A stretch of 39,564 nt of DNA, taken from assembly GCA_013002885.1 (NCBI GenBank), contig JABDLS010000036.1, forward strand, positions 1-39,564. The letters run 5' to 3'. The DNA comes from Gemmatimonadota bacterium (lineage in GTDB: Bacteria > Gemmatimonadota > Gemmatimonadetes > Longimicrobiales > Gaopeijiaceae). The notes beneath the pieces were generated by a model that saw only the letters and a list, made by a program, of their open reading frames with translations, was not told where the DNA came from and did not search any database. A program made the translations under genes and the position numbers. Position 1 is the first letter of the stretch. Each line of letters opens with the position of its first letter. This document shows positions 34,091 to 39,564 of this stretch, piece after piece.

Positions 34091-36415
34091 CTACATGCGG
34101 AAGAGGTAGGACAGCTTCATGAAGAAGCCGTCCTGGAGGAGCTCTTTGCTACGGAGTTCCAGCCCGTAGGGCCCGTCCATGACGCGGCTGTAGCCGAGGA
34201 AGAATATGGTTCCCGGCGACGGCTCGAACGACACGAGGAGCTGACCCGTGAAGTTGCCTCGTTCGCGCTCGTTCTGGAGCACGCCGTTGATGAGCACCGG
34301 GTCTCCGGTCACCGGATGGCGCAGGGCTCTTCGGACCTCGAGGTCGTACTGTCCGATGCCACGGACGAGCAGGGCCTTGCTGAACTGGTATTGGAGGCGC
34401 AGCCGAGGAATATGGGCCGTGCTGAAGTGCGAACCGTCGGAGGCGCGCTCGAGACGCACCCAGGTGTAGCTCGCCTCCACCCGAAGCTGTTCTGTGGGTT
34501 GGAGCTGGAAGGAAGGACCCAGCCGGTTCTCCCACCCGAGTGATCCCTCGGCGAAGAGGGGGATCTCCCTGAACATGATGGTCCCCGAAGCGCTCGCCGA
34601 GTTGTTGAAGCGTATATTGGGCCGAACCATGACCCCCATGATGTTGGTCAGATTCGGCGGCATGGGATACGGCTCCGGAGTCCCACCGTCCGGGAGGATC
34701 TGGTAGGCGGCGAAGTCCCCGGGCCGGAAGTTGAAACCGCCCCATTTCAGGATCCCGTTGGCCCGATGGTTCCCCCGCAGGGCGACGTTTGGGTGGAGCT
34801 CGATCTCGTACTCATATGGCGACCTCCCGTCCCAGAACTCGTCGTGGCGGGTGAAGTTGTTGGTGACGACGTCGACGCCCCACGTCTCGACAAGTGCCCC
34901 TGATTCGCCGAAGAGGTCGAAGCCCACCCGACCGCCCCACTCCGTGTCACCTGTCCGTGGGATGAAACCGGTCCGGGTCTGGAAGTCGGGGCTCGTGTCG
35001 TACAGGCGCGCAGCGTAGCTGAAGTTGAGCCCGTTGCGAGCGAAGTCGACAGTGAAGCCGGGGGCGAGTTCGGCGGAGGAGCCTGGCCCACCGTCGGAGG
35101 TCCATGTGCCCGTGACCTGCGTGTTCACCGTGTAGCGGCCGCCGAAGAGGAGTCGAGCGTCGGACGACAGGACTCGGTTGAAGCCGCCTCCGGACGTCAC
35201 GGTGCGATCGGTATAGATCACGCCGACCGTGGACCCCGACCCCACGTCCGCACGAGCTCGTACCAGGTTCACAACGGCGTCCCCGGTCCCCCCGAAGACA
35301 CTCGTCGGACTCTCGTCCACGGCGCCGAGGTAGCCGACGCTGAAGGCTCCGACCTTACCCGTGAGCTTCGCACCTGCGATGGGATCGATGATTCGACGCG
35401 TGTGGACCAGCGGCTGAGCCGTCCGGAAGACCTCCATGCCCTCGAGGAAGAAGGGGCGCTTCTCGGGAAAGAAGAGGGCAAACCGCTCGTTGACCTGAAC
35501 CTGGTCCACGTCAGCTTCGACCTGAGAGAAATCGGGGTTCACCGTAGCGTCGAGTACGAGGTTCTGGGTGATGCCGACGCGGCCGTTTACGCCGAACTCG
35601 GGCTCAACATCGCCCCGGTCGAAAACACCGGATTCACGGAAGCCTTCGAGCTTGCCGGTGGCGACCGGGTTCACCTCGACGAGGCGTTGTGGCTCGAGCC
35701 CGGTGAGGCCCGTAAGGCGTCCACTCTGACCCAGCACGCTCGACGCGTTCACCGTAAGTGGTGCCCACGAGGACTTGTAGCTGTTGCGCATGATGCCACG
35801 GGCGATCTGCAGTCCCCAGTCCTGGACTTCAGCCTCCGGGAAGCGGAGGGAGACGTAAGGGATCCGGACCTCGACCACCCAGCCGTCGTCGATGACGCGG
35901 CCGTCGGACTCGAAGATGAAGTCCTGATTGAAGTCGACCTTGGGGCCTGTCGGTCCCCCACGTGGCTCGATGCTCTCCAGCCACATGCCGTCCGATTGGA
36001 TGCCCAGCGGGCTGATGAAGAAGGTGTACGCCTGGCGCTCGTCGTTGAACGTGTCGAGCATGATCCGGATCCAGTCGTCACTCTGCGAGCGATCCCGCTC
36101 CAGGAGGTGGACGCGGATGTTCTCCGGTTCGGTATCGTACAGCCGGATGCCGAAGTAGATGGCGTCCGGGGAGTAGAAGACGCGAACGTCGGTTTGCTGA
36201 GACGCCGGCGCTCCCTCGACGGGCGTGTACTGAGTGAAGTCCACGAGGCGAGCCGCCGACTCCCACTCGGGTTCGTCCAGCCGAGCATCGATGGAGATCG
36301 AAGGTGACTCGATCCGGGTCGGTTGGACCTCGAGCTGCCCCTCCCTCCCGCTGAACTCCTGTACCGGGGGAGCGGTCTGGGTTGCTATGGCGAGGGAGAG
36401 GAGAAGGACCTGCAC
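34091..36415 (-). CDS. DUF5916 protein: CBM9-like domain plus outer-membrane beta-barrel
   Basis: A 774-residue exported protein. GTG 36415 is chosen because GGAG lies 6 bases upstream and a short signal (VQVLLLSLAIATQTA) follows; the frame is open further but would overlap the DUF2784 gene. Residues about 40-235 form a carbohydrate-binding-like (CBM9-type) domain (SISIDARLDEPEWESAARLVDF, RVFYSPDAIYFGIRLYD, DDWIRIMLDTFNDERQAYTFFISPLG). The rest is the DUF5916 barrel with the hallmark NPDFSQVEADVDQVQVNERFALFFPEKRPFFLEG. The final residue pattern KLSYLFRM suits an outer-membrane insertion signal. The family is frequent in Gemmatimonadota and Bacteroidota and has no settled function. Binding of sugars or peptides is plausible. 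Confidence 0.92.
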   Translation of the reverse strand: MQVLLLSLAIATQTAPPVQEFSGREGQLEVQPTRIESPSISIDARLDEPEWESAARLVDFTQYTPVEGAPASQQTDVRVFYSPDAIYFGIRLYDTEPENIRVHLLERDRSQSDDWIRIMLDTFNDERQAYTFFISPLGIQSDGMWLESIEPRGGPTGPKVDFNQDFIFESDGRVIDDGWVVEVRIPYVSLRFPEAEVQDWGLQIARGIMRNSYKSSWAPLTVNASSVLGQSGRLTGLTGLEPQRLVEVNPVATGKLEGFRESGVFDRGDVEPEFGVNGRVGITQNLVLDATVNPDFSQVEADVDQVQVNERFALFFPEKRPFFLEGMEVFRTAQPLVHTRRIIDPIAGAKLTGKVGAFSVGYLGAVDESPTSVFGGTGDAVVNLVRARADVGSGSTVGVIYTDRTVTSGGGFNRVLSSDARLLFGGRYTVNTQVTGTWTSDGGPGSSAELAPGFTVDFARNGLNFSYAARLYDTSPDFQTRTGFIPRTGDTEWGGRVGFDLFGESGALVETWGVDVVTNNFTRHDEFWDGRSPYEYEIELHPNVALRGNHRANGILKWGGFNFRPGDFAAYQILPDGGTPEPYPMPPNLTNIMGVMVRPNIRFNNSASASGTIMFREIPLFAEGSLGWENRLGPSFQLQPTEQLRVEASYTWVRLERASDGSHFSTAHIPRLRLQYQFSKALLVRGIGQYDLEVRRALRHPVTGDPVLINGVLQNERERGNFTGQLLVSFEPSPGTIFFLGYSRVMDGPYGLELRSKELLQDGFFMKLSYLFRM

Positions 36416-36533
36416 TGATGACTCCGTAGGGCGTTTCGTTGCGACGCACGCAAGCCGGGAGTTTCGCTGATTCGCATGCCCGTTTGAAGGGGAGCGGTCC
36501 AGTCGCTGCCGGCCCTCTCCAGCGGCCTGAAGC

Positions 36534-36908
36534 TTACTGTCGCGGTCGTTTTCTCCGTCGGTACAGGATGTAGCCGTAGATGGCCACGTTGAGGCCCAGC
36601 ACCAAGCCGGCCAGGGCGTACTGAACCCCGCGGGTGAGCCCCGGTGGATAGATGATGGGCAGCAGGTAGTGCTCGATGAACCCACCGGGATAGCCCTGGC
36701 CTCCAGCCAGGCGACGGAGGTGGTTCTCGAGGGGAGTGAGGGGGCAGATGTTGCCCGATACCTCGATCCACAACCCCCAGGCCGCAATCGGGAGGTGGAC
36801 CCATGCGACCTTTGGCCACCGGAGCACGACGAGGCCGCCGAGGCCTACGAAGAGGATGAAGCAGAGGTGAAAGAGCAGGACCGCGTCGGCGAGGGCTGAG
36901 TAGAGCAC
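36534..36908 (-). CDS. DUF2784 family membrane protein
   Basis: A 124-residue protein with about four transmembrane helices. The DUF2784 signature is easily read: ALADAVLLFHLCFILFVGLGG, RWPKVAWVHLPIAAWGLWIE, CPLTPLENHLRR, GYPGGFIEHYLLPIIYPPGLTR, then a last helix. It has no known function. It begins 10 bases after the stop of the hydrolase gene upstream of it on the minus strand and ends 118 bases before the DUF5916 start, suggesting a shared transcript with the former. Confidence 0.93.
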   Translation of the reverse strand: MLYSALADAVLLFHLCFILFVGLGGLVVLRWPKVAWVHLPIAAWGLWIEVSGNICPLTPLENHLRRLAGGQGYPGGFIEHYLLPIIYPPGLTRGVQYALAGLVLGLNVAIYGYILYRRRKRPRQ

Positions 36909-36918
36909 GGACGTCTGC

Positions 36919-38463
36919 TCAGCGGGGTCTGGTCAGAAAGTCACGCACCGTGGACCACGTCTCGTCTACCGGGGCGCCCACCCGGAAGGGGTTGAGAGCC
37001 GAGGACCCGTGGCTTCCGGGTGCTGCGACGTGCGTCTCGTGACCCGCGTCGGCGAAGCGTGCCAGACCTTCGCGAACCGACGGAATCCGGGCTTCCGACT
37101 CGGGCCGAACAGCGAGTACTGGGGCGTCGATGCGCTCGAGGGCGGACGTGGCCCCGCATTCCCCCATCGGCTCTCCATCGGCGGGCGAGAAGGCGAGCAC
37201 ACGGTCGATTCCAGGTTCGCGAGCCGCGGTGTGGAGCACCAGAGCCCCCGAATAGCTGCTGCCCCACAAGACGATTCTCGCCGCCGGGCGGATCGCTCGA
37301 ACATACTCGACGACCCCGACGAGGCTCGGTAGTGCGTCGCAATAGTCGAAATCGGCTGCTTCCGGGGAGCGCTGGAGGGTGCGGTTGGGGTAGCCGAAGC
37401 GGTCCCCACCACCGGGGAGGTCGGGTGTGACCACGTCGAATCCCATGTCCATGAGGCGGGGCACCAGGAAGCCGTACTCGCCCCGGGCGCTCCCTCCTCC
37501 TTGATGCATGAGCAATACGACGACGGAATCACCGGGAGTGTCGTACACGTCTGCCAGCACACGGTCACCCAGGCCTGCGGGAAGCTCGACCTCTTCGCGG
37601 GCCGGAGGGCCACCGGTGGCATGACTGAGGAAGGAAACCAGCATCTGCAGATTCCCCTCGTCCTCCTCGAGGATGGAGGCGCCATGTCGGCCCGCTGGAG
37701 CCTGGTAGAACAGGCTCCCAGCCGATTCAACTGCGGTTGCCACCGGTTGGACCAGGTCCGCTTCGTCAGGAGCCGCCACAGAGAGAACGGGAACCTTGAT
37801 AAGGCCTGCGTGATCTCTCGTCCACCGAGGGCGGTTCTCGTCGTACTCGCCTGGAGAGAATGCGGCGACGCCCGCCAGATCTTCCTCGGCGGCGAGGCGA
37901 TAAACGAGCATCGCCGAGAAGGACGATCCTACCGCGACGCGCTCGCCAGAACGTCCCTGCGCGTCCAGCCAGCGGAGGGCTGCGACCATATCCTCGTAGG
38001 AGCGGTCGATCACCGGCCAGGGGCTCTCGTCCCCGGATTCCACACGGTCCATGACGGCGGGAGTCCCGGCCCGTTGCGCCGTCTCGTTTGCGATGCCGTC
38101 GTGCTCTTCCCCCCACCTGAGATCGACAGCGAGGACGTTGTAGCCGAGCCTCTGGAGGCGAGGCGCTACGTGGCGGAACTCGCCTCTGCTGGAGGCTGAC
38201 TGGTGGAAGAGGACGACGCTAGCGGCGTGCGTCGAGGCGCCCGCGTAGAAGTCAGCCGTAATCGCGAGCCCGTCGGAGGATGGGAACACTACCGTCTGGA
38301 GGGACGGGGCGCCGACCAAGACTGTCCCTTCCTCGCTCCTCGGTTCACCGGCCCGCTCGGTGCTCGCGTCCGCACAGGCGAGTACGCCTGCCGTTGCCGC
38401 CAACACTCCGAGCGCGCTTCGCCTGAGCAGCCGTCTACTTCTCATCCGATTCTCGCTCCACAT
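36919..38463 (-). CDS. Lipoprotein with two tandem alpha/beta-hydrolase domains
   Basis: A 514-residue exported protein. ATG 38463 has GGGAGG 6 bases upstream and gives a normal lipoprotein signal (GVLAATAGVLAC); ATG 38445 is a weaker option. The frame stays open upstream but runs antisense through the tRNA-Ser gene, so it is not coding. The mature protein has two dienelactone-hydrolase-like units about 222 residues apart. Unit 1 has GSSFS (Ser181), DEADL and GRHGAS; unit 2 has GSSYSG (Ser403), ESEAR (Glu in place of the acid) and GSHGSS. Blocks repeat between them (SVVLFHQSASSRGEFRHVAPRL and VVVLLMHQGGGSARGEYGFLVPRL), so it arose by internal duplication. Substrate unknown. Confidence 0.88.
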   Translation of the reverse strand: MWSENRMRSRRLLRRSALGVLAATAGVLACADASTERAGEPRSEEGTVLVGAPSLQTVVFPSSDGLAITADFYAGASTHAASVVLFHQSASSRGEFRHVAPRLQRLGYNVLAVDLRWGEEHDGIANETAQRAGTPAVMDRVESGDESPWPVIDRSYEDMVAALRWLDAQGRSGERVAVGSSFSAMLVYRLAAEEDLAGVAAFSPGEYDENRPRWTRDHAGLIKVPVLSVAAPDEADLVQPVATAVESAGSLFYQAPAGRHGASILEEDEGNLQMLVSFLSHATGGPPAREEVELPAGLGDRVLADVYDTPGDSVVVLLMHQGGGSARGEYGFLVPRLMDMGFDVVTPDLPGGGDRFGYPNRTLQRSPEAADFDYCDALPSLVGVVEYVRAIRPAARIVLWGSSYSGALVLHTAAREPGIDRVLAFSPADGEPMGECGATSALERIDAPVLAVRPESEARIPSVREGLARFADAGHETHVAAPGSHGSSALNPFRVGAPVDETWSTVRDFLTRPR

Positions 38464-38582
38464 CCTCGACCTCCCGCCTACTCTGCCCGCAGAGAAGTTA
38501 CGTCGCGGGTGGACCGAGCGTCCATTAGCCGACGTCAAGGAAATCAAAAACCCTCCAGGGACATCCCTGAAGGGTCTTCCAA

Positions 38583-38665
38583 CGGAGCGGGAGGGATTCG
38601 AACCCCCAAGTCCTCTCGGACGCTCGCTTTCGAGGCGAGTGCAATAGCCGTTCTGCCACCGCTCC
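38583..38665 (-). tRNA. tRNA-Ser (anticodon CGA)
   Basis: A complete class II tRNA of 83 bases including discriminator G. The acceptor GGAGCGG pairs with CCGCTCC. The anticodon stem CTCGC/GCGAG encloses CTCGAAA, giving CGA (38630-38632 on the plus strand). A long variable arm (GTCC/GGAC) and the T-loop TTCGAAT are present. CCA is not encoded. It lies 119 bases before the hydrolase start, on the same strand. Confidence 0.97.
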
Positions 38666-38908
38666 TCTCTCACAATCCCCGCCGAGCCGCTGAAGCTGGT
38701 GGGGTCCGGACGAAAGCTGGCCCGGATCGGTGGAGTCGTGTGGGTCGTGTGGTGGAATAGCGTAAGTCTCGGTTTGACTGACCTTTAGGGTTCGGGAGCA
38801 ATGCACCTTATGGAGGGGAATCAGCCATCGTCGGCGTCCCCGCGCCGTCGATCCAAGTGACGGTCGGACTGGTACTTAAGCCGGATCGCTCAATCGCGCT
38901 GCCCGAAT
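38666..38908. other. Spacer upstream of tRNA-Ser(CGA) without recognisable genes
   Basis: No convincing coding or RNA gene is seen in these 243 bases. They should contain the tRNA-Ser promoter on the minus strand, but I cannot identify a good -35/-10 pair. Confidence 0.5.
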
Positions 38909-38973
38909 GGTTCTCATCCGGCGCTCTTTCTGGGTTCGTCGCTTCGCGACTCAATTAATCGGGGTGCCCGGAT
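38909..38973 (-). repeat. 65-bp direct repeat, copy 1 (contains copied tRNA-Pro 3' end)
   Basis: Matches 39069-39133 at 62 of 65 positions by eye. Its last 15 bases (38959-38973) are identical to the 3' end of tRNA-Pro including the discriminator, but the rest of the tRNA is missing, so this is a tRNA-tail fragment followed on the minus strand by the same downstream sequence. A GTCGC/GCGAC mini-hairpin (38939-38951) lies inside. Confidence 0.88.
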
Positions 38974-39016
38974 GGAGCTGCGGTTGGCTACGCCAATCCT
39001 CGCTCGTCTCGCGGAA
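38970..39016 (-). repeat. 46-bp spacer repeat, copy 1, with internal hairpin
   Basis: Flanks GGATGGAGCTGCGG and ATCCTCGCTCGTCTCGCGGAA are shared with 39225-39269. The centre forms a hairpin TTGGC-TAC-GCCAA (38984-38996). In the other copy the centre is a different sequence that still pairs. A further hairpin GGCCCAG/CTGGGCC (39026-39043) follows in the same spacer. Confidence 0.8.
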
Positions 39017-39068
39017 GCGCAAGCTGGCCCAGGCCTCTGGGCCGACTTCCCGCTCGGCTCGAACCTGC

Positions 39069-39133
39069 GGTTCTCATCCGGCGCCCCTTCTGGGTTCGTC
39101 GCTTCGCGACTCAATCAATCGGGGTGCCCGGAT
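39069..39133 (-). repeat. 65-bp direct repeat, copy 2 (overlaps tRNA-Pro 3' end)
   Basis: The copy attached to the intact tRNA-Pro: its last 15 bases are the real tRNA 3' end (39119-39133), and the other 50 lie immediately downstream of the tRNA on the minus strand. It is offset 160 bases from copy 1 with three mismatches. Confidence 0.88.
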
Positions 39134-39192
39134 TCGAACCGGGGACCTCTGCGACCCGAACGCAGCGCTCTACCGGACTGAGCCACACCCCG
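39119..39192 (-). tRNA. tRNA-Pro (anticodon CGG)
   Basis: A complete 74-base tRNA including discriminator A. The acceptor CGGGGTG pairs with CACCCCG, where C1-G72 is the bacterial tRNA-Pro identity pair. The anticodon stem CTGCG/CGCAG encloses TTCGGGT, giving CGG (39156-39158 on the plus strand). The T-arm CCCGG-TTCGAAT-CCGGG is present. CCA is not encoded. Its last 15 bases recur 160 bases downstream within a 65-bp direct repeat. Confidence 0.97.
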
Positions 39193-39224
39193 GACTACTC
39201 GGGTACCTACAAACGGACGGGGTG

Positions 39225-39269
39225 GGATGGAGCTGCGGTCGCTTCGCGATCCTCGCTCGTCTCGCGGAA
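39225..39269 (-). repeat. 46-bp spacer repeat, copy 2, with internal hairpin
   Basis: The same flanks as 38970-39016, but the centre is TCGC-TTC-GCGA (39239-39249), which pairs as the other copy does despite different bases. It lies in the spacer between tRNA-Ser(GGA) and tRNA-Pro. Confidence 0.8.
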
Positions 39270-39312
39270 CTACCCGATAGGTGCTCCGCATCTCCCTACG
39301 GGCCGCTCGACC

Positions 39313-39354
39313 CGAACCCACGATCCATCCCGCTACGCGGTATGGGTGGGTTCG
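39313..39354 (-). repeat. Long imperfect hairpin in the tRNA spacer
   Basis: CGAACCCAC (39313-39321) pairs perfectly with GTGGGTTCG (39346-39354). After a 3-base bulge, CCATCCCGC pairs with GCGGTATGG (one mismatch) around a 3-base loop. The outer arms resemble the T-arm of the neighbouring tRNA-Ser genes (GTGGGTTCGAA), so it may have been built from a tRNA fragment and its inverted copy. Confidence 0.7.
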
Positions 39355-39408
39355 AACGGAACGGCACTCCCGACGGATCTGCCCAACAAGCGGGACAGAC
39401 TCCTCAAA

Positions 39409-39491
39409 CGGACGGGGTGGGATTCGAACCCACGCGGACAATGTCCACACGATTTCCAATCGTGCGCCTTAAGCCACTCGGCCACCCGTCC
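39409..39491 (-). tRNA. tRNA-Ser (anticodon GGA)
   Basis: A complete class II tRNA of 83 bases including discriminator G. The acceptor GGACGGG pairs with CCCGTCC. The anticodon stem CACGA/TCGTG encloses TTGGAAA, giving GGA (39455-39457 on the plus strand). The variable arm has GGACA/TGTCC, and the T-arm is GTGGG-TTCGAAT-CCCAC. CCA is not encoded. Confidence 0.97.
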
Positions 39492-39527
39492 AAAGCAGCC
39501 GCGACTGGTCACACGACAGCCGCACAG

Positions 39528-39564
39528 CGGAGGGAGTGGGATTCGAACCCACGCGGTGTTGCCA
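39528..39564 (-). tRNA. Partial tRNA, probably Ser (3' part only)
   Basis: The 3' end of a class II tRNA, cut by the window end. The T-arm GTGGG-TTCGAAT-CCCAC (39536-39552), acceptor 3' strand TCCCTCC and discriminator G (39528) match the other tRNA-Ser genes here. A variable-arm fragment follows toward the edge. Discriminator G favours Ser over Leu, which has A. The anticodon is outside the window, so the isoacceptor is unknown. Confidence 0.85.

Noticed and set aside
36416..36787. N-terminal extension of the DUF5916 protein to 36787
   Set aside because: It overlaps the DUF2784 gene in another frame and its residues look random; GTG 36415 has a ribosome-binding site and a signal peptide.
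38464..38673. N-terminal extension of the two-domain hydrolase to 38673
   Set aside because: It would read through the tRNA-Ser gene; the start at 38463 has a strong ribosome-binding site followed by a lipoprotein signal.
38583..39564. CRISPR array in the repeat-rich end of the window
   Set aside because: Repeats are only two copies each, include tRNA sequence, are not evenly spaced, and no cas gene is present.

Overview
The window is high-GC bacterial chromosome. Gene content points to Gemmatimonadota or a close relative. The evidence is a Ser/Thr kinase fused through one membrane helix to a TolB/WD40-like propeller, an 890-residue ADOP-type permease paired with a PadR regulator, a DUF5916 protein, many secreted amidases and peptidases, small carboxypeptidase-regulatory/plug-like secreted proteins, and a Lys/Ala-rich histone H1-like protein. 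This assignment is inferred from gene content, with no marker-gene tree. GTG and TTG starts are common (kinase, amidase, thrB, DUF5916 and others).

Layout. 1-10.1 kb (+): a secreted nitrogen/peptide-scavenging block of a truncated amidase, an N-acyl-D-amino-acid-deacylase-type amidohydrolase, an M19 dipeptidase lipoprotein, the sensor-like kinase and a secreted S9 peptidase. 10.2-12.1 kb (-): yajQ and a second amidase, overlapping by GTGA. 12.4-15.4 kb (+): envelope genes (small beta-barrel candidate, BamA/TamA-like protein, lipoprotein). 15.4-17.2 kb (-): an MsbA-type ABC exporter, divergent from a small lipoprotein. 17.9-22.5 kb (+): leuS and tkt, with a structured leader and an 18-bp perfect palindrome before leuS. 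22.5-24.6 kb (+): two tandem paralogous secreted proteins and a four-helix membrane protein. 24.6-26.7 kb (-): a degenerate ECF sigma/anti-sigma pair and a SprT-like metallopeptidase. 26.9-29.6 kb (+): the histone-like gene, thrC and thrB. 29.6-32.7 kb (+): PadR with an inverted-repeat operator, and the ADOP permease. 32.7-38.5 kb (-): a MATE/MOP-like transporter, a DUF5916 outer-membrane protein, a DUF2784 protein and a lipoprotein with two alpha/beta-hydrolase domains. 38.6 kb to the end (-): a tRNA cluster (Ser-CGA, Pro-CGG, Ser-GGA and a partial class II tRNA) whose spacers carry repeats and hairpins.

How it fits together. Housekeeping genes (leuS, tkt, thrC/thrB, yajQ, tRNAs) are mixed with envelope and secreted hydrolase genes. 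This suits a heterotroph living on peptides and amino-acid derivatives. I see no transposase, integrase, phage, CRISPR or known defence locus. The most unusual sequence-level features are the repeats in the tRNA spacers, including a copied tRNA-Pro 3' end and a repeat whose internal hairpin differs on both arms yet still pairs. Next come the palindromic leuS leader, the tandem plug-like pair, the two-domain hydrolase, and a D-aminoacylase-like enzyme with His where the family's metal-bridging Cys is expected.
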